A stretch of DNA of 64,000 nucleotides from positions 248,001 to 312,000 of the forward strand of contig JANRJC010000017.1 of the NCBI GenBank assembly GCA_033764335.1. Direction: 5' to 3'. Source of the DNA: JAGQVA01 sp033764335. Its GTDB lineage: Bacteria; Bacteroidota; Bacteroidia; J057. The notes beneath the pieces are model-generated. The model saw only the letters and a program-made list of their open reading frames with translations, ran no database searches and was not told the origin of the DNA. Both the position numbers and the translations under genes were made by a program. The number at the start of each line of letters is the position of its first letter. Positions within the stretch are counted from its first letter, which is position 1. Below are positions 8,414 through 16,966 of the stretch, one piece after another.

Positions 8414-10012
8414 TTATCGCACCTGAACTACTTTTTTATTCACTTCCTTACCTAAGCGAAATTTTTCTGAAGCGCGCTCCAAAGGGTCAATCTGGATCAA
8501 ACGAATGGAACGGACATTTTGCCCGCCTATCTCAACCAGCGTAGAGGCACCGGGAAGGGCTTCGATATTGTCGAGAACGGCTACGGGCACATTCTCCAAA
8601 AAAATCACGGGAAAATTACTGCCGGATAATCCCTGTCTTCCCGTAAAATCTTTCATCCGCACCTCGTCGCAGTCGTAAAGATGAACGGCTCCTTTCCAGC
8701 CGGGTTCGGTCTTTTGGGTGTCCCACGTGATTTCCATTCCTTCTACTTTCAGGCCGTTGACATCATGTGCCTCAAAGCCCCAGTCTGCACGTTTATCCAA
8801 ATAATTTTCAGCCTCCATTTTCAACTGTACATTGCGAAACTGAATATTTTCCAGCCTCCGCCCTTCGGGATGCAGCGAGTCGGGCGCGTATCCTTCGATA
8901 CGGCTGGTACCCTGACCGGTGGCGACAATGTTTTCAAATACGACATTGCGCACAAAACCGAGTTTGGAGTTGGGACGTCGTTTGCGCAAAACGATCCAGA
9001 TTGGATCGCCGTTTCCCCACCAATTAAAATGTTTGCGGTTCGTTTCAATCGTAATATTCGAAAACAAAACGTTTTCTACCGTTCCACCATCTCGTACCAC
9101 GATGCTGAGTCCTCGGTTGGAATTGCGCACCACACAATTGTTAAAGGTAATATGGCGGAAATCGCCATAACTTTCGGTTCCCAGTTTAAGTCCGGCAGAA
9201 GTGGATGTGACTACGCAATTGGTGATGGTAACATTCTCGCAGTTGTGCTGAACACCACGGGTAAAATTGGCTTTCAGCACAATGGCATCGTCGCCGGTAG
9301 TAACGATACAATCCGAAATCACCACATCCCGACAACCGTCCACATCTATCCCGTCGGCATTAACTCCCGCCTCCAGACTCGACTGAATATAAACGCCTCG
9401 TACATAGACCCGCTGGCATTGTTTGAGGTCAAGCGTCCAGGAGCAGGATTCGATCAGGGAAATGTCCTCGATGGTGATGTCTGTCGAATGTTCAAATACT
9501 ACCAGCCGCACATGAGGTTTGACTTTGTAATACATTTTCATTTCGACCCCTGCCTCACGGGCATTTTCCGTAATATCGCGAATAAAACCATCCACGGCTT
9601 TCAGGTCTTCATATACCCGTCGGGCTTGCCCGTGTATGGTTCCTTTCCCGCGAAGGGCTATATGATGAGCGCTGTCGGCGAAAAGCAGTACCGGTTCACT
9701 CAGGCTTCGGTAAGTCGTATAGTCGGATGTGTCCTGACTGGCGTAAAGCGTAGCCCCGGATTCCAGCCACAGGGTAGTATTGCTGAAAATACGAAGAGAG
9801 CCGGAGACATATTCGCCGGGCGGAAAATAGACAATTCCCCCACCGGCTTCGGCACAAATGTCGAGGGTTTTTTGGATAAAAGCCGTCGCTTTTTGAGATT
9901 TTTCGCCGGAAGCGCCGTAGTCTTTCACCGAAAAAGAAGGAACACCCGGCTGGGCAGCCAGGGAAAACCAACCCATTTTCAGCACAAACACGAGAGCAAA
10001 AAAACGAACCAT
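8414..10012 (-). CDS. Exported GH28 family (polygalacturonase-like) protein
   Basis: A 532-residue right-handed beta-helix protein. After a signal peptide (MVRFFALVFVLKMGWFSLAA) comes the typical start FSVKDYGASGEKSQKATAFIQ and GGGIVYFPPGEYVSGSL. GH28 acidic residues are visible in NADGIDVDGC (about residue 220) and TTGDDAIVLK (about 243). The later GHG segment carrying the usual active-site His is replaced by SAGLKLGTES (about 272-281), so the substrate or mechanism may differ from plain polygalacturonases. No SusC/SusD pair is nearby, so this is not a conventional polysaccharide-utilisation locus. It is preceded 20 bases upstream by an SLT paralogue gene on the same strand. Likely role: cleavage of uronic-acid-containing polysaccharide in the periplasm or outside. 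Confidence 0.85.
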   Translation of the reverse strand: MVRFFALVFVLKMGWFSLAAQPGVPSFSVKDYGASGEKSQKATAFIQKTLDICAEAGGGIVYFPPGEYVSGSLRIFSNTTLWLESGATLYASQDTSDYTTYRSLSEPVLLFADSAHHIALRGKGTIHGQARRVYEDLKAVDGFIRDITENAREAGVEMKMYYKVKPHVRLVVFEHSTDITIEDISLIESCSWTLDLKQCQRVYVRGVYIQSSLEAGVNADGIDVDGCRDVVISDCIVTTGDDAIVLKANFTRGVQHNCENVTITNCVVTSTSAGLKLGTESYGDFRHITFNNCVVRNSNRGLSIVVRDGGTVENVLFSNITIETNRKHFNWWGNGDPIWIVLRKRRPNSKLGFVRNVVFENIVATGQGTSRIEGYAPDSLHPEGRRLENIQFRNVQLKMEAENYLDKRADWGFEAHDVNGLKVEGMEITWDTQKTEPGWKGAVHLYDCDEVRMKDFTGRQGLSGSNFPVIFLENVPVAVLDNIEALPGASTLVEIGGQNVRSIRLIQIDPLERASEKFRLGKEVNKKVVQVR

Positions 10013-10032
10013 GTCAGAAGCTATTAACCCAA

Positions 10033-10986
10033 CTATTGGCCTTTCAAGATACTGTATTCCGTTTCAATAATACGATCCAGTTCCAGAAAAGACGCTAATG
10101 CAACTTGCGAATAATTCTGCGAAGCATTGCGAAATCCTTTATACTCGGTAGTCCAGAGTTCCCGGATCAAATCCATGCCGCCGGCCTGGGGTTGGATAAT
10201 CCGCATCACCCCGCGTACATTGCCCGCGCCTGCGTGATACACGTGAAGAACCAGCAGGCGAAACCACAACTCTTTTTCGTCATAGGGCAAACCGTAAGCG
10301 TTGAGCATCCCCCGAACTTCCGGGATACAGGTTCTTTTGAGGTATTTGGCAGCGGCCATGGCCGATTTTTCAAAATCTTCGCGTTCATCCACCACACTAT
10401 TGACCGTAAGTCCGCCTTCAACCGCAACATACTTCATCAGTTGAAAAGAACCATTGGCTCCCGCAGAAGACTTGCGTATCTGTCCCGGGCTTTCAATCAG
10501 GAGAATGGCCTGACCGTACCATGGGTCGGTTTCATATTGGTTAAAGATGTCAATGGCCTTGCCAATGGTCGGCAAAACGGCCCGGTGTTGATAATAATCA
10601 CTTTTGCCGTAAGTTACATACAACCTTGTGCCTTTGGCCAGACTAAACTGCGTAAGCATGGAATCTTTAAACGCCAGTTTTTCATCGCCGGAAAGCGAGT
10701 CGTAAAAAGCCGTGGGGAAAGTGTGGAGGATCTGCCGGGTGTCGGCCACATTTAATACACTGGAGTCGGGAGAAAGCGTCATTACCCTTCGCCAGAAACG
10801 CATCTGTGCCAGCGTATCCCATCTTTCGGCGTAGATATAACGGTCACGGATCACCCGTTGAACCATCGTATCGCGGGGCAATACGATTTCCAAAATTCCA
10901 TGCGACTCCAGAGAGTCTTGCGCTGTGCTTTTAAAACTAAAGATGACAAAAAAACTTACCAGAATGGGGAGAATCCTCAATTTCAT
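10033..10986 (-). CDS. Exported SLT-type transglycosylase-like protein (paralogue)
   Basis: A 317-residue paralogue of the product of 7092-8234. It begins with a signal peptide (MKLRILPILVSFFVIFSFKSTAQ). Shared signatures are ERWDTLAQMRFWRRVM, GKAIDIFNQYETDPWYGQA, then the candidate catalytic Glu in LLIESPGQ (about residue 165), SSAGANGSFQLMK, DEREDFEKSAMAA, HVYHAGAGNV and FRNASQNYSQVALASFLELD. The order of motifs fits lytic transglycosylases that cleave peptidoglycan glycan strands. The region between the signal peptide and the fold is conserved between the paralogues, so they are likely one recent family. Divergent from the amidase gene, with a 94-base shared upstream region. Activity is inferred from motifs. 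Confidence 0.82.
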   Translation of the reverse strand: MKLRILPILVSFFVIFSFKSTAQDSLESHGILEIVLPRDTMVQRVIRDRYIYAERWDTLAQMRFWRRVMTLSPDSSVLNVADTRQILHTFPTAFYDSLSGDEKLAFKDSMLTQFSLAKGTRLYVTYGKSDYYQHRAVLPTIGKAIDIFNQYETDPWYGQAILLIESPGQIRKSSAGANGSFQLMKYVAVEGGLTVNSVVDEREDFEKSAMAAAKYLKRTCIPEVRGMLNAYGLPYDEKELWFRLLVLHVYHAGAGNVRGVMRIIQPQAGGMDLIRELWTTEYKGFRNASQNYSQVALASFLELDRIIETEYSILKGQ

Positions 10987-11080
10987 ACCGCTAATTTTTA
11001 TCAGACTTATCCAACTTCACGATGACAATTTAGCCAAAATTGTGAGTAAATTGTTGTTCATTTTAAAGAACCTTTAACAC

Positions 11081-12754
11081 ATGACGCACTTTTTTACGGT
11101 TTTACCACCAAAGGGGAAATATTTCATCCTACTTTTCACCTTATTTTTATCCCTGAATACCCTGTACGGACAAATTTCCCCTTCTCTGTCTGCTGCTGCG
11201 CAGCAACTTTTAGGGCTGGAATTTGATGCCGCAGAACGGGATTCCATGCAAGATGGCTTATCCGATCAGCGAAAAGACTATGAGGCCTTACGTTCGGTTG
11301 CATTGCCCAATTCGGTTGTGCCCTCGGTTACTTTCCAGCCTCTTCCTCCGGGTTTTATGATTGCGGAGAAACAGGAACCGATCCGTTGGTTGCTCCCGAA
11401 AAAAGTAACTATGCCCGAGAACCGCGAATCCCTCGCTTTTTATTCCGTTGCCCAGCTATCCGTGCTGATTAAAACAAAAAAAATCACTTCCGAAGAATTA
11501 ACACGGATTTACCTCAACCGCCTGAAAAAATACGGCGACACGCTCGAATGTGTAGTAACACTGACCGAAGAGAGGGCTATTGAAAGGGCCAAAAAAGCAG
11601 ACCGGGAAATCAGATCGGGCAAATATCGGGGGCCTCTCCACGGAATTCCTTACGGAGTCAAAGATTTGCTGGCGGTAGAGGGTTATCCCACCACTTGGGG
11701 TGCGCGGCCTTATCAGGATCAGGTTTTGGAAGAAACCGCCACCGTAGTGGAGCGGCTGGATTCCGCCGGGGCGGTACTTGTGGCCAAACTCACGATGGGC
11801 GCACTCGCCTGGGGCGATGTATGGTTTGGCGGGGTTACGCGCAATCCCTGGAACCTGCAAGAAGGCTCCAGCGGGTCCTCCGCGGGTTCTGCCTCGGCAA
11901 CTGCCGCCGGGCTTGTGGCTTTCTCCATTGGCACCGAAACCTGGGGTTCGATCGTCTCGCCCTCCACCCGCTGTGGAAACTCCGGATTAAGGCCTACCTA
12001 CGGAAGAGTGAGCCGCTCCGGGGCGATGGCCCTGAGCTGGAGCATGGACAAAATCGGCCCTATATGCCGAACTGCGGAGGACTGCGCCCTCGTTTTTGAA
12101 GCCATCCGGGGGTTGGATCCCGACGACCTTTCACTCATTGACGCACCGTTTAACTACGACGCACGGACGCCCGTTTCCGAACTAAAGGTAGGATACCTCG
12201 CCGACCTGTTTGAAACCAATTACCCCGGAAAAGCTAACGATTTAAAATCGCTCGAAACCTTACGCAGCCTGGGCATAGACCTCATTCCGATTCGACTTCC
12301 CGAAGAATTACCCGTAAATGCCCTGGCCATTATCCTTTCGGCGGAGGCTGCGGCTGCTTTTGACGAGCTTACCCGCTCCAACCGGGACAGCCTTCTCACC
12401 AGACAAATCAAAAACGCCTGGCCCAATGTATTTCGCACGGCGAGGTTTATTCCGGCAGTAGAGTATATTCAGGCAAACCGCATCCGCACCCTGCTGATTC
12501 AGCAGATGTTTCAATGTATGCAGGCCGTAGATGTCGTGGTAACTCCCAGCTTTGAGGGAAACCAGCTATTGATGACCAATCTCACGGGGCATCCGGTGGT
12601 GGTTGTGCCCAATGGTTTTTATGAAAATGGAAGCCCGTCGAGCATTAGCTTTCTGGGAAATTTATTTGGCGAGGCCCAAATTCTCCGGCTTGCCAAAAAT
12701 TTCCAGGAAGTAACGGATTTTGAAGACCAGCATCCGGAATGGTTAAAACCCTGA
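11081..12754 (+). CDS. Exported amidase (amidase signature family)
   Basis: A 557-residue amidase-signature hydrolase with a signal peptide (hydrophobic segment FILLFTLFLSLNTLYGQ, cleavage near GQ). The Ser-cisSer-Lys triad can be placed: Lys194 in YGVKDLL, cis-Ser267 in the Gly/Ser loop GSSGSSAGSASA (262-273), and nucleophile Ser290 in GTETWGSIVSPS. The usual GTDTGGSIR motif is changed to GTETWGSIV, so substrate recognition around the nucleophile may be unusual. GLRPTYGRVSRSG and the DKIGPICRTAEDCA segment follow as in the family. It hydrolyses an amide of unknown identity in the envelope. It is not GatA, which is cytosolic and lacks a signal peptide. Transcribed alone. Confidence 0.9.
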   Translation: MTHFFTVLPPKGKYFILLFTLFLSLNTLYGQISPSLSAAAQQLLGLEFDAAERDSMQDGLSDQRKDYEALRSVALPNSVVPSVTFQPLPPGFMIAEKQEPIRWLLPKKVTMPENRESLAFYSVAQLSVLIKTKKITSEELTRIYLNRLKKYGDTLECVVTLTEERAIERAKKADREIRSGKYRGPLHGIPYGVKDLLAVEGYPTTWGARPYQDQVLEETATVVERLDSAGAVLVAKLTMGALAWGDVWFGGVTRNPWNLQEGSSGSSAGSASATAAGLVAFSIGTETWGSIVSPSTRCGNSGLRPTYGRVSRSGAMALSWSMDKIGPICRTAEDCALVFEAIRGLDPDDLSLIDAPFNYDARTPVSELKVGYLADLFETNYPGKANDLKSLETLRSLGIDLIPIRLPEELPVNALAIILSAEAAAAFDELTRSNRDSLLTRQIKNAWPNVFRTARFIPAVEYIQANRIRTLLIQQMFQCMQAVDVVVTPSFEGNQLLMTNLTGHPVVVVPNGFYENGSPSSISFLGNLFGEAQILRLAKNFQEVTDFEDQHPEWLKP

Positions 12755-13069
12755 AGTTAACGCTTAGCTTTTAAGGCAATAATAACGATATTCTAACATG
12801 AACGGGCCTGTTTTTGCATTTGGCAAGTAACGAAATAACCCTCTTTAGGCTTCCAAAACTCCGGAAAGATTAACTATTTCGGCTAAAGTAAAATTAATTT
12901 CGACCACTGAGATTAGATTACTTACCATTTAAACCATATAGCCGGGAATTTTTGGCATAAAAATAGAAGTTTGGGAAGTGATACTAACTCAACCTTTTCC
13001 CATAAATCATTATCGGTGAAAATGTCCTTTATAAGAACATGGTACTGGTAATACTGTATTCTACATTGA
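12755..13069. other. Intergenic gap of 315 bases, no feature recognised
   Basis: Moderately AT-rich sequence between the amidase and the GT2 fusion gene. I see no convincing ORF, hairpin with T-tract, tRNA or good TAnnTTTG element on the plus strand. It presumably holds the promoter for the GT2 gene. Confidence 0.5.
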
Positions 13070-16000
13070 ATGATAGACTTTGGACGTTGGCAAAAACATG
13101 CCTTGCAGCGGCGACAAATTACCCCCCCTTCCCCCTCCGAAATGTGGGGGATGCGGTTTCTAATTCTGCTGGGCATCGGATCGGTAATCCTCTTTTTGGG
13201 GTGGTTTATTGATTCCGAACATATAGGAACCGGGCTTCTTTTCTGGCCGCTTACCTTTGCTCTGGGATTTAAAATGATTGAACTGCTGCATGAGTGGTAT
13301 CACTATGCAGCGATTTCGGTGCCCAAAATGCCGGAGTCAACCCGTACCTGGACGGTGGACATGCTTACTACCTATTGTGCCGGTGAACCTTATCCCATGA
13401 TTATCAACACTCTCCGGGCGATGAAGGAGGTTACTTACCCGCACAAAACCTACCTCTGTGACGAAGCCAATGATCCATACCTGAAAAAAGTATGTGAAGA
13501 ACTGGGGGTAATCCATGTTTACCGGGGCACAAATAAAACGAATGCCAAAGCCGGGAATATCAATTATGCCCTCTATAATGTAGCCGACGGCGAACTTGCG
13601 GTCATCCTTGACCCCGACCATGAACCTGCGCCCGATTTCCTCGACCGGGTAGTAAACTATTTCGAAAATCCGGAAATCGGTTATGTACAATGCGTGCAGG
13701 CATACAGCAACCGTACGGAAAGTTTTATCGCAAAAGGAGCGGCGGAGCAGACCTACCACTTCTACGGCCCGATGATGATGAGCATGAACAGCTACGGAAC
13801 GGCTCAGGCTATCGGTGCCAATTGTACCTTCCGCCGGGCGGCGCTTGATTCGATCGGTGGACATGCCCCGGGACTATGCGAAGACATGCACACCGCCATG
13901 CAGATCCATGCCAAAGGCTGGAAATCCCTGTATGTACCCGAACTTCTCACCCGCGGCCTTGTACCGGCTACGCTTTCTGCTTATTACAAACAGCAGATGA
14001 AGTGGTCACGCGGTGCTTTTGAATTGCTTTTTCTGGAATATCCCCGGTTGATCCGCAAACTCACTTGGCGGCAGAATATTCACTATTTTACGATCCCGCT
14101 GTACTTTCTTTCCGGCCTGATCAGCCTCATAGATATTCTTATCCCGATCCTCTCGCTCGTATTGGCACAAGTGCCCTGGCATGTCGAGATGGATCAATTT
14201 CTCATGGTCGTAACACCCATGCTGGCTTTGTCTATGCTTATCCGGCAGTTTGCCCAAAAGTATATGCTCGAAGAACACGAAAGGGGGTTTCATGTCCTCG
14301 GAGGATTTTTGCGGTTTGGTACGTGGTGGGTATTTCTGGTAGGATTTGTTTACAGTATTTTCCGGATCAAGGTTCCCTATATTCCCACACCCAAAGACGA
14401 CAAACCCTCCAACGCATGGATTTTAAGCCTCCCTAACATCATTGCCATTATTGCCAGTATCGCTGCGGCTATTTATGGTTTATCCATTGACTGGAATCCG
14501 TATAGTTTTTTTATGGCCGGTTATGCCCTCGTGAATGCCACGATCCTCACCCTTGTGGTGCTGATGAGTCAGCAGAAAATGATGATCAGTATTTATGACT
14601 GGCTCGGTATGGACGAATTAATTACCGGGATACGAGCATTCTGGTGGAACCTGCGCCACTATATCCTTTACCGCCTCATACGAAACAGTTCACTCGTGCT
14701 CTCTGTGGTGATGATTTTTACCCTGAGCAGTTATGCAATTTATGAGACGAAACAACGACAGTTGATGAAAGAACTGGCCCTAAGGGAGACCAACCAGATC
14801 AATTTTTTTTACACCGGCATTCAATTAGAAGGCGAAAATCCGGAGATTGCTGGTAAAAAACTCAAAGATTTTCAGGAGGAAACCGGGATTAATCCCGGTG
14901 TAGCCGCACTGAATTACTCCGGTTTTAACATCACCGTTACCGATACCTTTTTTCGCAATATATCGGACCTCGGGGTAGTTCCGCTGATAAACTGGCTGCC
15001 GGTATTAAAAGACCCGGATCCGACCGATACGACTTCCATATTCGCCCAAATCCTCCAGCACAAATACGATCGCGAAATACGTGCGTTGGGAATTGCCCTG
15101 CGTAAAATAGACCGACCGGTTTTCCTGAACTTTGCCCCCGGCTCTGACGACCCGCAAAGCCCGTGGTACCAGCCAACCGCGACATACCCGCAGGAGTTTC
15201 GCGAAGCATGGAAATACATGGTCGCCGAATTTGTAAACGTCGGTGCTTCCAATGCCACCTGGGTTTATTCGCCCGCTAGCCCGGAAGCCATACCGGTCTT
15301 TTTCCCCGGAGAAAACTATGTAAACTGGATAGGAGTTTCCCTTCACGACGAGCCGGGTTCCTTCAGCCAAAGGTATGAAAAGTACGCCCAAACTTTGCGC
15401 AATTTTGAAGGATGGAGAGGCCAGCCGGTGATTATTCAGAATTTTGCAGAGGGGCTTTCCGGAGAAAAAACAGACCTGTGGCTGGAAGAAGCGCTGAGAG
15501 ATATCGAAGAATTATTCCCCGAAATTCATGGATTGGTTTCGGGAGAAATGCCCGACAACCTCAAAAAAACCTTTGACCAGTTTGCCAGCAGCCGCACCTT
15601 CAATCAAGCAGCACCTTTCACCTCAGCAGAAGATTTATATCCGCATGAAACCGAAGAGGCCTGGCATTCACCGTTTGTAAAGAAAACCGAAACAGGATTT
15701 GAGCTTATCGTAGATCAGAAGCCCTTTTACATTCAGGGAGTGGCCTATAATGCTACCCATGACTGGCGGGACGGTTATCTTCCGCTGACAAGGCGTCAGT
15801 TGACCAAAGACTTTTCCCGAATCCAGCAAATGGGAGCCAATACCATCCGGCGATACGGGAACAGCGGTATTTATGAAAAAAATGTCCTGAACATTGCCGA
15901 AGAACACGAGTTGAAAGTACTGTACGGGCTGTGGTTTGATCCGGCGGTTGATTATTATACCGATTCGGCAGAAGTAGAAAAAATTCGGAGAAAAAGCCTG

Positions 16001-16966
16001 GAAACCGTCCGGAAGTTTAAGGACTACCCTGCGGTATTGGGCTGGACACTCGGAAATGAAACCTGGGCAAGCCTTAAATACCACTATGCCCCCCCCTATC
16101 TTTCGCGAGTACGTCGGGCGCATATTCACCTCGTGGAAGAAATTGCCCGGGAAATCAAAAAAATTGACCCCAACCGACCCGTATTTGTAGCACTGGAACA
16201 CAACCAGGACTTGGCAGCCTGTCTGGACGCATACCGGCGATTTGCCCCTTCGGTGGACATTATCGGCATCAATACTTATTACGGAGAAAGAATAGAGACC
16301 CTGGAGGGAATCGCCAATACCTTTATCCCCGACAGGCCCTATCTCGTCTCCTCTTTTGGCCCGCTTAAATATTGGGATCCCAGCACCCCCAACTATTCGA
16401 GAAACCTGATTCCGGAAGAAAATACCAGCTTCGAAAAAGCACAACAATACGGACGCAGTTGGAGCGAACATGTCGAAAAACATAAAGGCTCCAATGTCGG
16501 AGGCATTGCCTTCTGCTGGTCAGACCGAATGGAAGGAACCGCCACCTGGTTCGGAGTTACCGATTTTAAGGGACGGCTAAAGCCTTCCTATTATGCCCTG
16601 AAAAATGTCTGGAAAAAAGAAAAAAATGCTCCGCCTTTGTATGAAGCTTATATCAATGGCCCCGGCTTCGCCCTCGAAAGAGGCAAAACCTATACCTTCC
16701 GGGCCGTTACCGAAAACAACCGAAGCTGGAACATGACCTACGAGTGGTTCCTCATGCGCGAAAAATACCTCGATGATTCGGGCGACGTCAAACTCGCTTT
16801 TAATGGAAAAGAAGCATCCATTTATATACCAGAGGACAATTATTCTTACCGCCTGTATCTCTACATCAGCGACTATTACGGCAATGTCGTAACCGCCTCC
16901 AAACCGATTGATATTCAGGAGAAAGAACCTGTGGCCTCCACCCCCAAACCTCTCAGCGGCTTATGA
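13070..16966 (+). CDS. Cellulose-synthase-like GT2 fused to two degenerate glycosidase-like domains
   Basis: A 1298-residue inner-membrane protein. Residues 1-560 form a processive GT2 synthase: two N-terminal membrane segments, D181xD183 (DPDHEPAPD), E271-D272 (CEDMHTAM), a QxxRW-type motif with Lys for Arg (QQMKW, 308-312), then further membrane segments. About 575-835 resembles a GH26-type barrel, but the acid/base region reads FLNFAPGSDD (685-694) and the nucleophile region QNFAEG (790-795), without the expected Glu. About 870-1185 resembles a GH2/GH5-type barrel: the acid/base is kept (LGNETW, Glu997), but the nucleophile motif SEFG reads SSFG (1094-1097). An Ig-like domain ends the protein. 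The extracytoplasmic barrels probably bind or guide the polymer. The stop overlaps the next gene by four bases. Polymer unknown. Confidence 0.85.
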   Translation: MIDFGRWQKHALQRRQITPPSPSEMWGMRFLILLGIGSVILFLGWFIDSEHIGTGLLFWPLTFALGFKMIELLHEWYHYAAISVPKMPESTRTWTVDMLTTYCAGEPYPMIINTLRAMKEVTYPHKTYLCDEANDPYLKKVCEELGVIHVYRGTNKTNAKAGNINYALYNVADGELAVILDPDHEPAPDFLDRVVNYFENPEIGYVQCVQAYSNRTESFIAKGAAEQTYHFYGPMMMSMNSYGTAQAIGANCTFRRAALDSIGGHAPGLCEDMHTAMQIHAKGWKSLYVPELLTRGLVPATLSAYYKQQMKWSRGAFELLFLEYPRLIRKLTWRQNIHYFTIPLYFLSGLISLIDILIPILSLVLAQVPWHVEMDQFLMVVTPMLALSMLIRQFAQKYMLEEHERGFHVLGGFLRFGTWWVFLVGFVYSIFRIKVPYIPTPKDDKPSNAWILSLPNIIAIIASIAAAIYGLSIDWNPYSFFMAGYALVNATILTLVVLMSQQKMMISIYDWLGMDELITGIRAFWWNLRHYILYRLIRNSSLVLSVVMIFTLSSYAIYETKQRQLMKELALRETNQINFFYTGIQLEGENPEIAGKKLKDFQEETGINPGVAALNYSGFNITVTDTFFRNISDLGVVPLINWLPVLKDPDPTDTTSIFAQILQHKYDREIRALGIALRKIDRPVFLNFAPGSDDPQSPWYQPTATYPQEFREAWKYMVAEFVNVGASNATWVYSPASPEAIPVFFPGENYVNWIGVSLHDEPGSFSQRYEKYAQTLRNFEGWRGQPVIIQNFAEGLSGEKTDLWLEEALRDIEELFPEIHGLVSGEMPDNLKKTFDQFASSRTFNQAAPFTSAEDLYPHETEEAWHSPFVKKTETGFELIVDQKPFYIQGVAYNATHDWRDGYLPLTRRQLTKDFSRIQQMGANTIRRYGNSGIYEKNVLNIAEEHELKVLYGLWFDPAVDYYTDSAEVEKIRRKSLETVRKFKDYPAVLGWTLGNETWASLKYHYAPPYLSRVRRAHIHLVEEIAREIKKIDPNRPVFVALEHNQDLAACLDAYRRFAPSVDIIGINTYYGERIETLEGIANTFIPDRPYLVSSFGPLKYWDPSTPNYSRNLIPEENTSFEKAQQYGRSWSEHVEKHKGSNVGGIAFCWSDRMEGTATWFGVTDFKGRLKPSYYALKNVWKKEKNAPPLYEAYINGPGFALERGKTYTFRAVTENNRSWNMTYEWFLMREKYLDDSGDVKLAFNGKEASIYIPEDNYSYRLYLYISDYYGNVVTASKPIDIQEKEPVASTPKPLSGL

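Noticed and set aside
8681..10027. 448-residue open frame on the plus strand
   Set aside because: Antisense to the conserved GH28 gene; composition is that of a reverse complement and no domain is seen.
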